Shown here piece by piece: positions 10,948 to 22,449 of a stretch of 64,000 nucleotides of DNA. The notes under the pieces are model-generated. The model was not told the origin of the DNA. It saw only the letters and a program-made list of their open reading frames with translations, and searched no databases. Each line of letters begins with the position of its first letter. Position 1 is the stretch's first letter. The position numbers and the translations under genes are program-made. Origin of the DNA: Przewalskia tangutica (taxonomy: Eukaryota > Streptophyta > Magnoliopsida > Solanales > Solanaceae); the NCBI GenBank assembly GCA_029844215.1, contig CM056725.1, forward strand, positions 39,772,485 to 39,836,484. The letters run 5' to 3'.

Positions 10948-12855
10948 TGTCACGACCCGACCCCGGGCCGCGACTGGTGCCCTACCTGGGCACCCTGTTC
11001 AGGTATACATCAGAGAATAGCAGCGGAACATACACAACTTAAACACAGGTGTAAACAATATAACAACACAGGCTAGCCGATAAGGCCGCCTTCCATAATA
11101 TAAACAAAGTCAAAAGTACAACTTTACAACTCGGGCTTACACCCAACCACATATGTGAATACGGACTTAGAACAACAATGGCGGGATGTGGCCCCGCCAT
11201 ACCCCGAATGTACATAATCTACAACATCGTGGAAAGGTCAGACTAAAAAGACAAGCCTCCGAAAATGGAGCTTAGGCGTCGATAAGCGATCCTAAGAGTG
11301 TGGATCCGCAACTCGCTTACCTTTTCTGCAGATGAACGCACCCCGAGAAGGGGTCGACACAATATGTACTAAGTATGCAAATCGAAAGTACTCAGAATTA
11401 CAACATAAGTTTAAAAGAAAGCGGGAGACATGTATGATAACAAAATTACGATCTAAAGGCCTTACTAACAATGAGAGTAAAAATAGGTGTATACTTACAA
11501 CGAAAAATAGGATGGAATCCTACTCGTGGGACTATTTCACCCGCGTAGTCCGGTGGACCTACGTGAGGTATTCCTCGCATGGGACTATTTCACCCGCATA
11601 AGCCCTTACGGACTCGCACGAGGTATTCCTCGCATAGGTCGGACCCGCCCGCACGGGACTATTTCACCCGCATAAGCCCAACGGACTCGCGTGAGGTATT
11701 CCTCGCATCGTGGGTAGCAAATCCACGGAAATATGCAATGCCACAATCCCGGAATGACCCCAACGAATAATATATCACTAGCCCAAATCCGCTATCACAC
11801 ATAACATAAGCTCTATCGCTTATCATACAATATATAAGCAAGTTAAGAAATCCCCTAACTTACTATTCTTGTTCAGATACACTCTCATTTTAGTTTACCT
11901 AAGGCACTACCATGTCTTTTATAAAAATAAGGGAATTTAACCCAAAGTACTACGTACTTCTATTCTTTTAAAATGACTCATTTCATTATAACACTTCCAA
12001 GATACTAATAACCGTAGTATCAAGTTACAATTTCTTTTCAAGACAAGTCACAATACTTTTAGAAATAAAAATTAGGCTTCTAAATCAAGTGACTCATGTC
12101 TTATAAAACCTTAGGCAATTGATGCCTTAAAATCGAATTGCCTTCCATTAAATCAAGTCATTTATCTTTCCATAAAGTCAATATAACCAACTCCCCATAA
12201 AGTCGTTATATTCACTTTATGCCTTAGTCAAGTACAATTTCCTATCCAAGGGACTTATACGTTTTTAAAACGTCACAAGTATCACATACTTTAAAATTCT
12301 TCAAGTCCCTTATCTTTAACAAGACTTAAGACATCTTTAATATTCTCAAAGAAGGGAGTTAATCTCCTAACTCACCCGACTTGGCATTTCATAAAACAAG
12401 TAAAGAATGTCAAAGTCTCAGACGCTCACCGTACTATATACGTGAAACTAGTCATGCTCAAAAGATAGGAAAAGTTCTACATACCTCGTCGGGTCAAACC
12501 ATTTGCCAAGTACAAAGTCCCGCCCATAGAATGTCAACCTATAATATTCACCATACGTCCATTAACGCCTTACTTCAATGTAGAATATTATAAGTGTTAA
12601 GTCGCTAAATTCTACGGAAAATCGAACAACACCTCCTTTGTTTCTACTTACTTTGCCACCTCTTTCGAGGCCGAATTCAATAACCAAACAGCCCCAATTG
12701 GCTCACACAATTTATATAAGGTAGTCCAATACAATGAATAACTAAACAGCCCCAATTGGCTCACCACAATTTATCCATTTGTAAGGTCTGTTTACATGTT
12801 ACAGTCACAACTATCGATTTCCTTTGTTTTTCACATTTCAAATGGCTATCAAAAC
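10948..12855 (-). repeat. 5' LTR of H, PBS-side part
   Basis: It begins TGTCACGACCCGACC directly after the PBS spacer and parallels 4171-6052. It stops at CAAAAC (12850-12855), where N0 is inserted, and resumes at 51446. It carries the hairpin cluster near 11178-11372, the three-unit array near 11527-11720, and a duplication of about 65 bp at 12683-12770 not present in the 3' LTR. Confidence 0.93.
12683..12770. repeat. Partial tandem duplication private to H 5' LTR
   Basis: AACAGCCCCAATTGGCTCAC occurs twice here, separated by filler ending TATAAGGTAGTCCAATACAA. The 3' LTR has the segment once (near 5938). It therefore arose after insertion, or is an assembly artefact. Confidence 0.75.
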
Positions 12856-13549
12856 TGTTATACCCCGTAGTTCCAGGGTATGTATGCGAGGACGTACGTA
12901 CGAGAATACGACATTGAAATTGGAAAGGAAGAAAGAGGTGATTTTTCCACGGAAAAGTTTCCGGTGTTTGTGAAGGAAAAAGGTTCGTTAATGGGAATTG
13001 GATTCCCAGATTTGGTATTCGGACTTCTTGGAATATTAGAGAATTATGGAATTTTATTTTCGGAAATGGTCACGTGGGGCCCACGGGACAAATTTACGGT
13101 TTTGTGGGGCCCACTTTGTTTTCGAGATTTTGGCCATTGTGGATATTTTCGGAAGATGAAATATTTTGGACGAGTAGGAGGGCGACACGTGTCACCCCCC
13201 CCCCTAGGTGGCTTGGCCGAATATTATTTGTGCACAACGCCCGATTAGAGTCGTTTTTCGACGAAACGTTTTACACAACTCGCGTAGGGTAAATTCCGGC
13301 TATGTCATTTCTAATTTTTGCGGATTTTTCCGAGAGACGAAACATTTTGGACCAACGGGAGGGCGACACTTGTCACCCTCCAATTGATGGACTTGAGGCG
13401 TCTATAGGGCCGAATGGGTTGGCTATTTTGTCATGGAGTTGGTAGGATATTTTTGTGTAGTAGATAGAATGGACACTTGCCTAAATCCTCACCCTACACT
13501 TGCCTTGCACTTGGCATCATCTTGGCCATTGGTTGGCCATGTCTTGACC

Positions 13550-13557
13550 TATAAATA
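13550..13557 (+). promoter_or_regulatory. TATA box of N0 5' LTR
   Basis: TATAAATA follows GACC and precedes CCCCTC; the same sequence is at 48514-48521 in the 3' LTR. It is about 695 bp from the LTR start, leaving roughly 2.9 kb of R-U5 downstream in the intact LTR. This copy is cut from its U5 by N1. Confidence 0.75.
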
Positions 13558-14309
13558 CCCCTCTTAAGATGAAGAGTTCTTCATCCACAAAATCTTTCCA
13601 AGTCTTGAAAAATCCTTCCCTCCCCCTTGAGCTTGTTTCGTCCAAAGCCTACTCACCCCCCCCCCCCTCTAAAGCAAGCCCTAGCCGAAACACTACCCCC
13701 CTCCCTTGGTAGAAATGTTGTCTTCCAAGTATTGTTATAATGCCCAAAATACCCTAGCCCAAATCCCTTATAGTATTTAAGTAGAAGTGGTGTAGAAATT
13801 CTAAGGGTTCTTGGGGCTATCGGAGCGTGCATTTAGGAGCTAAACCTCGCTCAGGATCGACGTTTATACTTGGATAATATTGGGCTTATCGAGGTAAATA
13901 ACCTTATCCTCCCTTTGTAATTAGAATATACATACCGTAGAAGTATAGGAATAAGTATTATATACTTAGAAGGTTATTGAAGAATAGAATTGAACTGTTA
14001 TCACAGTAGAAGGGTTTAAAAGAAGAATAAACAAACTGTACTTACATAGAATTTGTTTTCACTGAGACTTGAGTAGCTCACCGTAGGAAGTTCGCCAACT
14101 TTCGTAGGATATAGAACCCTCTGCTTAGATCTTTGTACAAGATCTAGACGTTGATAGACGTGTTGATCATTATAGGTCGATTCTCTGCGCGCGACATATT
14201 CAACTTGGCAGGTGGATTTCGCCGAGAAGGTATGTGATTCTTCCTATCCTCTTGAGCATGATATTTTAAAGAATATGTATATAGTACGGTAGACGTACGT
14301 GTGTTAACT

Positions 14310-14425
14310 GATTAATAATTACGGCAATGTCTTCGGACTTAAGCCTGAATAATAATTACGGTAATGTCTTCGGACTTAAGCCTGAATAATAATTACGGCA
14401 ATGTCTTTTGACTTAAGCCTGAATA
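14310..14425 (+). repeat. 37-bp tandem repeat, three units (N0 5' LTR)
   Basis: TAATAATTACGGCAATGTCT followed by TCGGACTTAAGCCTGAA occurs three times. The same array is in the N0 3' LTR (49295-49410) and, inverted, in M (21110-21225 and 28500-28615). Single copies of GGCAATGTC...GACTTAAGCCTGAAT occur in N1 (16614, 16230) and in K (inverted, about 31585 and 37105). Confidence 0.85.
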
Positions 14426-15252
14426 AAAAGAATCTGAAATAGTTCAAAAGAATTAAGAAACCTTTCTGAAAGAAGAGTAACACTTAGTTTTAAAAGCTTA
14501 AGAGTTATACTAGCTTTATGGGAAGTTAGGTATAACGGCTTAAGAGTGATAAAAAGAATGATTTATTGATTTAAGAAAATAAGAGACTTGACTTAATTAT
14601 ACTAATGTGAATTTTGTTAAAAAGTGTGAAACCTCATTCGTGAGTAATGAGTTTTTTGGTTTTCAAAAGGAATGATGTTTTACCGATCAGAATGAATGTC
14701 GAACAAACAACAGCAGCGCTAATAAAGGGAAATGTTTTGACTAATAAAGTATTATTAAAACCAGTAGAAACTTCCATCTGCATAGGAGCTAAGATGAGAC
14801 AAAATGATATTATATTTCCTAGATCATGGCTGATGTGATAAGATTGTTATGAACAATAATAACCTACTCACACATAAGGTATATGTTTCTCAAATTGGTT
14901 TAAAGGATTAAAACTATGAACTACGAAACTGGTATACCCCGTAGTTGCAGGGTATGTTAGTGAGGGCGTACGTACGAGAGTACGGCAGAAATTTTGAAAA
15001 GAAAGAAAGATGTGAGTTTTCGACGGAAAAGTTTCCGGTTTTTGTGAAGAAAAAGGTTCGTTAATGGGAATTGGATTCCCAGATTTGGTTTTTGGACTTC
15101 ATAGATTATATTAGAATTTTGGGATTTTATTTTCGGAAATGGTCACGTGGGGCCCACGGGAGAAATTTACGGTTTTGTGGGGCCCGCTTTGTTTTTGAGA
15201 TTTCCGGGATTTTGGATATTTTCGGAAGACGAAATATTTTGGACGAATCGGG

Positions 15253-15270
15253 GGGCGACACGTGTCACCC
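15253..15270. promoter_or_regulatory. Palindromic ACACGTGT site in N1 U3
   Basis: GGGCGACACGTGTCACCC is a near-perfect palindrome. A second, GGGTGACATGTGTCACCC, follows at 15432-15449. Their counterparts are in N0, K, H, M and G. ACACGTGT is an ACGT-core site of the kind bound by plant bZIP or bHLH factors; binding here is inference. Confidence 0.55.
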
Positions 15271-15617
15271 CCATGTGGCACCCTTGGCCGAAAGTTCTTT
15301 GTGCACAACACCCGGTTAGAGTCGTTTTTCGACGAAACGTTTTACATAACTTGCGAGGGGAAAATTCCGGCTATGTCTTTTCTTATTTTTGCGGATTTTT
15401 CCGAGAAACGAAACATTTTGGACCAACGGGAGGGTGACATGTGTCACCCTCACATTGGAAGCAAGTGGGGCGGCTTAGGGCCGATTGGTGGGCAAGTTGT
15501 TGGTAGATATTTGTGTAGATATTTGTGAGGGTTTTAAGGAGTAGGGACTAGGGGGCACTTGGGCATATCTTGGCCTCCACTTGCCCCCACATGGCTTGAT
15601 CTTGTCCATTAAACTCC

Positions 15618-15625
15618 TATAAATA
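15618..15625 (+). promoter_or_regulatory. First TATA box of N1 5' LTR
   Basis: TATAAATA followed by CCC, about 690 bp into the LTR, at the position equivalent to 13550 in N0. A second TATAAATA is at 15829-15836. Confidence 0.72.
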
Positions 15626-15828
15626 CCCTTCCTTGTGAAGACTTCTTCATCCCAAAACTTCTAAGTCTTGAAAGCTTTCTTCCTCCCCCTTAGTGTAGTG
15701 TCTTGGCCGAGAGTTCCTCTCCCCCTTTGTGAGGCCTTTGGCCGAGAGCACCCCCTCCCCCCCTTGGCCGAGAGCACCCCCCCTAGTGGGGTTGGCCGAG
15801 GTACACCCCCCCTTGTGGTGTTGTCTCG

Positions 15829-15836
15829 TATAAATA
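15829..15836 (+). promoter_or_regulatory. Second TATA box of N1 5' LTR
   Basis: TATAAATA precedes a C-run 211 bp after the first box. The 3' LTR has the same pair (40746-40753 and 40965-40972). It may be an alternative start site produced by duplication of the promoter-proximal region. Confidence 0.5.
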
Positions 15837-17589
15837 CCCCCCCCTCTTGGTAGAAATACTCTCAAAAGTATTGTTGTTATACCCAAAATTACCTTAGCCG
15901 TATACCTTGTAGTATTCCAAAGATACCTCTATACGTAGAGCCCGAAAATACTACCGTATGTCCTTTTTGTCTCAAACCAAAACCCTAAGGAAAATCTCCA
16001 TAGTTGGTTGGAGTATTAAGAAGAAGTTTCGTAGAACTTCTAAAGGTTGTTTGGAGCGGGTTGGAGCACCCGGAGTAGGAGCTAAGCGTTGCTAAGGATC
16101 GACATCTATACTTGGATAATTATGGGCTTATCGAGGTAATTATCTTGTCCCCCTATTGTAATTGGAAAATACATGTTGTAGGAATATGTAATTGAAGTAT
16201 GCTATATATAGAACTGAACATAGTTTTGCGGCAATGTCGTTGGACTTAAGCCTGAATCTAAAGAAGAGAACCGAACTGTAATTACATAGGACTGTATTAC
16301 AGTAGACTTGTGTAGTTTGACGGATAGGGAAGTGCTGCCCGATTTTCCGTAGGATCTTGTATCTAGATTTATTCTACCGAGTAGTCTAGACTTTGATAGA
16401 CTTGTATAACATGTTTAGGTTGAATGTTCTGCGAGTAGCATGTGCTACTTGAGAAGGTGGACCAGGCTAGCCGGGTTATAGCCGTGGAGCGAATTGCTAA
16501 TAGTCGATAATCGTCGCGAGGTATGTGACTTTTCCTATACGCTTGAGCATGATATTTTAAAGAAGTATATATAGTACGGTAGACGTACGCGTGTTAATTG
16601 AACGTAGTTGTACGGCAATGTCTTTTGACTTAAGCCTGAATGATAAAGAACTTTGAAGTATGTCAAAAGTATTAAGAAGCGCTTTTGAAAAAAGAGTAAC
16701 ACTTGGTGTTGATAACATAAGAGTTATACTAGCTTTATGGGAAGTTAGGTATAACGTCTTAAGAAAGATAAAATGAATGATTTATTGATTATAAAAGTTA
16801 AGAGACTTGATCTTAAAAGATAAGAGACTTGACTTGATTGAATTTTGTTAAAAAGTGTGAAACCTCATTCGTGAGTAATGAGTACTTGGTTTTCAAAAGG
16901 AATGATGTTTTTGATTTCGAATCGAATGAATGTCGAACAAACCACAGCCGCTAATAAAGGAAATGTTTTGATTAATAAAGTATTATTAATACCGAGAAAC
17001 TTCCATCCGCATGAAGCTAAGATGAGACAAAATGATATTACATTTCCTAGATCATGGTCACTGTAATAAGATTGTTATGAACAAGAATAACCTACTCACA
17101 CATAAGGTATATGTTTCTCAAATTGTTTTAAGGGATTAAAACTATGAACTACTAAACCTTTCAAAATGAGAAACTTGAGTAATTGAAATTAGGCAAACTT
17201 GAACGTTTGGAAAAGAATGTTGTACTTGATTTTACAAAGAGAAGTGTTTTGATTTACTTCAAAAGATAATCAATCTATTTTCATATACTACGAGTATTGT
17301 GTGACTATTTGTGAAAGAACATATCTCTTAAAGAGTTAATGTATGAAGTACTTTGGGGATAAAAACCCGATCTTGTTAATCATATAGTAGAAAGTACCTT
17401 GTGTGAATAATTTGATTGTGTTGGTTTGTGATAGCCTTGTAAATACTTTCTTGTTTGATTTGATAAATAAACATGTTAGGATGCTACGTGTGTTAGTATC
17501 TTGTGATGTTTGTGTAAAGGATTTCCTTGATTGTGCTTATGTTGTTTAATCGATAAACCGTTATGTTGGTATTATACCACTCGCCTTGA

Positions 17590-17890
17590 TTCCGGGTTAA
17601 GCGCCTCCGATGCGGGTAGACTCAGCGATGCAGGACCATGATTCGAGAATACCTACGCGGGTCCCGGGGCCTATGCGAGCTACGAGTTCCGGTGTTAGTG
17701 TGCGCCTTTATAGGTCATGCGGTCTATGTGGCCACGCGGATGCGAGTCCGGGGCGATGCCGGGAGTAGCTACCTCGATGCGGGAATACCTCACGCGGGCC
17801 ATTGAGTGGCCTATGCGAGTCGCGGGAAGTTCCGTGGCTAGACGCGACATTAGATATTGCGGCGAGTGGCGGCTTTGATCATGTGACGGT
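17590..17890 (+). repeat. Degenerate GCGGG/CTATGCGAG repeats in N1 U5
   Basis: Motifs such as GAATACCT(A/C)(A/C)GCGGG, GGCCTATGCGAG and GTCATGCGGTCTATGTGGCC recur in this stretch. It is the N1 form of the LTR repeat region. Counterparts are at 42740-43025, 44255-44580 and 50345-50665 and, inverted, in M at 20490-20760 and 27910-28160. Confidence 0.65.
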
Positions 17891-18267
17891 CTAGACAGAT
17901 CTCATGATACAGTTTATGACCTTGTTGTACTGTGGGTTCTAGTAGTCGGCTATGCCTTCGTACTTACCCCGTACGGTTTTATGATGACACAGGTGGGACC
18001 TGGTGTTCATGTGTATTCCTTGGTGCTTTTCTATCATAGACTTCCGGCAGTGAGCAAGGTATTCCACGGGCATGATTGATGTTGTGGGCGTGAGACCCAT
18101 AGTTATATTGAGTGATGACTTTGAGGGCGTGAGTCGCTGACTTGACATGACTGCCTATTTATCAGGAATCGTAGTTTGGTTATCATACATGTCTCTGTTT
18201 TATATAGATCGCTATGATTTTATTTACTGATTTTCGCCACATACTTGGTACTGTTATCGACCTCTTC

Positions 18268-18440
18268 CGGGCTGCGTTCATGCCGCAGGTAAAGGTACAC
18301 CAGTCGTTGATACTCGCTCTTAGGGTCACAGTTCATCGTTTGGGAAGCTACGTTTCTCCGGAGGCTTATCTTGGTATAGTCCCCTGTTGTTGTAGGTGCT
18401 ATTCGTGGTATGACGGCCCCGTCGTCGTGATTGTCATATC
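18268..18440 (+). other. Conserved hairpin cluster in R-U5 (N1 5' LTR)
   Basis: The sense strand shows CTGCGTTCATGCCGCAG (about 18272-18288), then AAGCTACGTTTCTCCGGAGGCTT (about 18341-18363). The last hairpin (GACGG...CCGTC, about 18412-18428) is shortened compared with N0 51187-51212. Positions are within about 400 bp of the PBS, as in every other family here. Confidence 0.55.
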
Positions 18441-18680
18441 ATTCGTAGAGGTCTGTAGTACTGTTGTGGGCAGGGTTTGTAAAAAAGATTAAACTGTTCG
18501 GTTTGAAAGAGTTGTTATTTATATATATGCCGAAAGGCAAGTTTTCTAAAGATAATTGTTGTACACTTCTTGTTATTTTATGTTGTTGTGTTATGTTCCG
18601 CTGATTACTCTGATGTTGTATCACTAGGGTGCCCGGGGTAAGGCACCAGTCACGGGCCCGGGTTCGGGTCGTGACAAAAG

Positions 18681-18692
18681 TGGTATCAGAGC
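18681..18692 (+). other. Primer binding site of N1 (tRNA-iMet)
   Basis: TGGTATCAGAGC follows the LTR end after the spacer AAAG. It is complementary to the 3' end of plant initiator tRNA-Met and intact. Confidence 0.95.
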
Positions 18693-18879
18693 AGTTAATC
18701 CTCGGAAAGTGTCTACAGACCGTATCCAGTAGAGTCTTGATTATCGGTGTGTTGTGCACCACACCAATAATCAGGAGGCTATAGGATATTTAGGATTGGT
18801 TTCCATTCTTCTCATTCAGAGATCGTGCCTTAGAGCTGTGTGATAAGTTGGACCCCTCTGACGTATTTCTTTCCTCACC

Positions 18880-19590
18880 GCTATGCCTCCGTAAGGCAAC
18901 CCGAGCCTGTGAGGGCAAGGCAATGGCGGAGCCGCGAGTAGAGTTCGAGGGTTGCGTGGGCACAGCCCAATCATCACCGGGGTGGTGCTTCATTTGGGAG
19001 TTCGCGACGTCACTAGCCCCAAGCAGAGTTTAGCACGGCGGCGGCGGTGCCTCGCGACCATGATATTTGAACCTTCGCCCACGGCCGGAACAGTGAAATT
19101 AGATTGCGCAAGGCGACCGTTACATTAGCTATGGATTTGGCTACCGAGAGTATACCGATGTACCGCGAGTCTTGATGAATATCAACGAGGGTTGTGCAAG
19201 AGTAGTTCTTGATTAGGCTTGAGCATGGCACGTGCGGGCATATGCACAGCAGCCGAAACGTAGAGATCGACGGGTTAACCAAGGATGAAGAGGCGTAAAG
19301 CAAGGTCCTTTGGTAACTTTCGAGGCGAGTCACCTCACCAATGGATTAGATTATGCACATCCACCGCAGTGCAGTGGTCCTCCGCGGGGTTCAGGGCGTT
19401 CGGTATGCAGAGTTGGTCGAGCTCCGAGCTTGTGTTCACAAGTGACAGCGCCATCCCGGAATGTCGCTTTTAGTTGGTACTTGTTGTACTACACGGCCAG
19501 TGTTGAAAGGATGTCCAAGTAGGAGGACTCAGCCTTCAGTATCGGTGGGTAGTTCGTCACCTCCCTTAGCTATGAGCCCTACGGGGCAGG
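18880..19590 (+). pseudogene. Gag remnant of N1, zinc knuckle deleted
   Basis: ATGCCTCCGTAAGGCAACCC at about 18883 is the MPPR gag start seen in N0 and M, here with an in-frame TAA after the third codon. The text follows N0 gag (GCTACCGAGAGTATACC..., then AGATCGACGGGTTAACC...). At 19517 AGTAGGAG joins directly to GACTCAGCCTTCAG, whereas N0 has about 200 bp between these points holding the CCHC zinc knuckle. The remnant cannot make a working Gag. Confidence 0.8.
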
Positions 19591-19892
19591 TTTGATTAGA
19601 ACGATTAAGGGAGAAGCGAGAGATTCAGCATATCTTTAACCTCTGGGATTAGCATGTGTGATAAGATGAGTATATCTTAAGTACTATGTTCCGATAGCAG
19701 TGTGTAAATTGTGATTAGAAATCATGGTTAGTAACCAGGAAAGATTGAGGGATAGGGAAAGTGTGAGCCTTGGAGCCTTATACGTGGAAACGTTAGGGGT
19801 AAAGCCATCTCGGGTGAAGATGTATTGTTATGTTTGATTCTTACCGGAGTGCATAGTGCACGTGAGCTATGTTGTATAATAAGTCCCTGGGT
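19591..19892 (+). other. Distal noncoding block of N1, first part
   Basis: No gene is seen. The sequence parallels N0 46470-46770 (for example AAAGATTGAGGGATAGGGAAAG against AAAGATTGGGGGATAGAGAAAG) and ends in GTCCCTGGGT, the left duplication of M. It resumes at 39025. Confidence 0.8.
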
Positions 19893-20111
19893 TGTCACGA
19901 CCCATTCCGGCCTGGATCGTGCTCACCGGCACCCAAGTAGTCATATATCGAGTAATCAATGGAAAAATAAAGCAAGACATGAAACAGTTTATAAAATAAG
20001 ACATACGCTTTATGTGAGAAAACATCGCTTTCGGCATATATATATAAACATGGTTTAGCGCTACATCCGACATCGCATAACATGACTACAGACCTCTAAG
20101 GAAATATACAA

Positions 20112-20290
20112 CTATGGCGACAGGGCCCCGCCATACACGATCGCATAAAACTATCTACAACAGGAGATCATACCCAAAAGTAGAGCCTCCGGAAAGATGG
20201 AGCTCCCGACACCAACGTAGAGATCCTAAGAATGTGGATCTAGCACTGCTGCCCTTACTGCGGCATGAACGCAGCCCCGAAGGAGGTCGA
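20112..20290 (-). other. Conserved hairpin cluster in R-U5 (M 3' LTR)
   Basis: On the plus strand: TGGCGACAGGGCCCCGCCA (about 20114-20132), AGCCTCCGGAAAGATGGAGCT (about 20183-20203), CTGCGGCATGAACGCAG (about 20259-20275), and CCCCGAAGGAGG, whose sense-strand form is CCTCC-TTCG-GGG. The right copy at 27539-27715 keeps all four stems. Confidence 0.6.
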
Positions 20291-21994
20291 TAACAGTACT
20301 AAGTATATGAAATCAGAAATACTTAAATGAAAACATATCATTTTAACATCGTTTACAAATATGTATGAAACAACCAAGGAAACCGCGCATAGTGCACATC
20401 ACAAACAAGAGCAAGAATAGGTAAATCAGAATGTGTCTTTTCTAGGCTGCGAATGATCGAAGCAGGGCCAATTGCCCGTAGTATCACCATGCAAGCCTAA
20501 TCCTGGACTCCCGTAGTCCGCATAGGCCAATCACATAGGCCCGCATAGGGTATATAACCCCGCATCGAGGGTAGCTACTCCTCGGCAACGTCCTGGACTC
20601 GTTGTCCGCATGGCCACATAGACCGCATGAGGTATAACCCCGCATACTAACCTGGAACTCTCGTAGCTCCGCATAGGCCCCCTGGACCCGCATGAGGTAT
20701 TCTCGAATCATGGTCCCAGACCGCCTGAGTCTACCCCGCATCGGAGGGCAGCTTAACCCCCGGTATCATCTCAAGAGGTGAGTGATATAGTACTAACACA
20801 ACAGCTTATAGTTCAAAACAACATAAGCATAAGTAAGACTGACCTCTTTACACAAACGTTACAAGGCACTAACACACATAGCATCATATCATGTCCACTT
20901 ATCAAACCATTTTATTATTCTTTTCACCAATCAATATAAGTCTGTTACAAACACATAGGTAAACTGTTCCTTTTATTAATCTTAAGTGGTTATACCTAAC
21001 TTCCCATAAAGCTAGTATAACTCTTAAGCGTCTGTTTTAAAAAAAAACCAGTTAGTTCTCTTCTGTTAACAATGATTCAGTATTCTTTTGAAAAGCTTTC
21101 AGTTCTTTATTATTCAGGCTTAAGCCGTGAGGCATTGCCGTAAGTGTTATTCAGGCTTAAGCCGTGAGGCATTGCCGTAAGTATTATTCAGGCTTAAGTC
21201 AAAGACATTGCCGTAGTTTTTATTCAGTTAACACATGTACGTCTACCGTACTACATATATATTAAAATATCATGCTTTAGGAAGAATCACATACCTTCTC
21301 AGCGAAAACCACCTGCCAAGTTGAATATGTCGCGCGCAGAGAGTCAGCCTATAATAGTCACAGACATCTATCAAAGACTACTCTGAAGGTCATTCTAAAC
21401 AGAGGGTTCACAATTCTACGGAAAGTCGGGCAGCACTTCCCTACCCGGTGAGCTATATAAGTTCATCGTGAAAACAAATTCTATGTAAGTACGGTTTGAT
21501 TATTCTTCTTTAAACCCTTCTACTGTGATAATACCAATTCTATTCTCCAATATTCTTCTAAGTATTTATACTTATTCTTATACTACAACAAGAAGTATTC
21601 TCTAATTCAAAAGAGGGTTAGGATTAGTTACCTCGGTAAGCCCAATAATATCCTAGAAAAGTCGCGCCGAGCAAGGTTTTGCTCCTAAGTTGTATGCTCA
21701 TGAAACCTTAGAAGTTCTTCACAACTTCTACTAAGTACTAAGGGATTTGGGCTAGGGTATTTTGGGCATTATAACAATACAAGAAGGCAACTTTTCTACC
21801 AAGGGAGGGGGGGTAGGTTTGGCTAGGCTAGGGGGGGCCTCGGCCAAACTACTTAGGCTGAGGGGGTATTCGGCCAAGGGCCTTCCCAAGGGGCGGGGGA
21901 GGTGTTTTGGACGAAAAGGCTACAAAGGGAGAGGAGAGGATTTTTCAAGACTTGGAAAGATTTGTGGATGAAGAACTCTTCATCTCTAAGGGGG

Positions 21995-22002
21995 TATTTA
22001 TA
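21995..22002 (-). promoter_or_regulatory. TATA box of M 3' LTR
   Basis: The minus strand reads TATAAATA then CCCCC. The 5' LTR copy is at 38605-38612. It is about 400 bp from the U3 end of the LTR. Confidence 0.72.
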
Positions 22003-22400
22003 GGTCAAGAAGTGGCCAACCAATGGCCAAGATTAAGACAAGTGCAAGGCAAGTGTAGGGTGAAGATTTACTCCACACAAATATCCTACCAACTCCTTGA
22101 CTTGTGCACAAGGCACAAAAAACGTGCCAATGCTCTCCAATTTCGTCCAATGGACGATTCAAGTCCACAAATTGGAGGGTGCCAAGTCGCCTCCCGTTGG
22201 TCCAAAATATTTCGTCTCTCGAAAAACCGCAAAATTAGAAATGGCATAGCCGAATTTACCCTACGAAAGTCGTGGAAACGTTTCGCCGAAAACTATTCGT
22301 TTTGTGAGTTGTGCCCAAAAAAACGTTTTGCCTAAACTTTAAGGCTAGACTTTTGTACGTATTCCCTTACGTACATACTCTGGAAATACGGGGTATAACA

Positions 22401-22413
22401 TTCTCCCCCCCTT
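22401..22413 (-). other. Polypurine tract of M
   Basis: TTCTCCCCCCCTTAG on the plus strand is a purine tract on the minus strand beside the 3' LTR. The inverted repeat AACATTCG-TCC-CGAATGTT follows at about 22417-22435. Confidence 0.88.
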
Positions 22414-22449
22414 AGAAACATTCGTCCCGAATGTTCCTTCCCAAGACAG

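Larger units (their letters stand above)
12856..14929 (+). repeat. 5' LTR of N0, U3-side part
   Basis: It begins TGTTATACCCCGTAGTTCC and parallels 47836-49911 almost base for base in its first 250 bp. It ends at CTACGAAAC (14921-14929), where N1 is inserted, and resumes at 43819. It includes TATA at 13550-13557, CACGTGGGGCCCACG near 13071, a GACACGTGTC palindrome near 13185, a C-run near 13655, and a three-unit 37-bp repeat near 14310-14425. Confidence 0.95.
14930..18676 (+). repeat. 5' LTR of N1
   Basis: It runs from TGGTATACCCCGTAGTTGC (second T changed to G relative to the 3' LTR) to GGGTCGTGACA, 3747 bp against 3735 bp in its partner. It is the same architecture as N0 but a separate subfamily: it has a second TATA box, repeated GGCCGAG motifs in the C-rich stretch at 15700-15800, and only single copies of the 37-bp unit. 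Confidence 0.95.
19893..22400 (-). repeat. 3' LTR of M
   Basis: It runs from TGTCACGACCCATTCC to ACGGGGTATAACA, 2508 bp, followed directly by the PPT. The partner (27314-29154 and 38376-39019) has the same layout with many one- to three-base losses. It carries the hairpin cluster (20112-20290), repeats at 20490-20760, the three-unit inverted 37-bp array (21110-21225) and TATA on the minus strand at 21995-22002. Confidence 0.95.

Noticed and set aside
13640..13670. Long C-runs as telomeric or centromeric repeats
   Set aside because: They are single homopolymer-rich stretches just downstream of the TATA box in the N0 and N1 LTRs, with varying length between copies.
14930..18676. N1 5' LTR as part of the same LTR as 12856-14929
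   Set aside because: The N0 3' LTR (47836-51445) shows the sequence continuing from 14929 to 43819, and GAAAC is duplicated, so N1 is a separate insertion.
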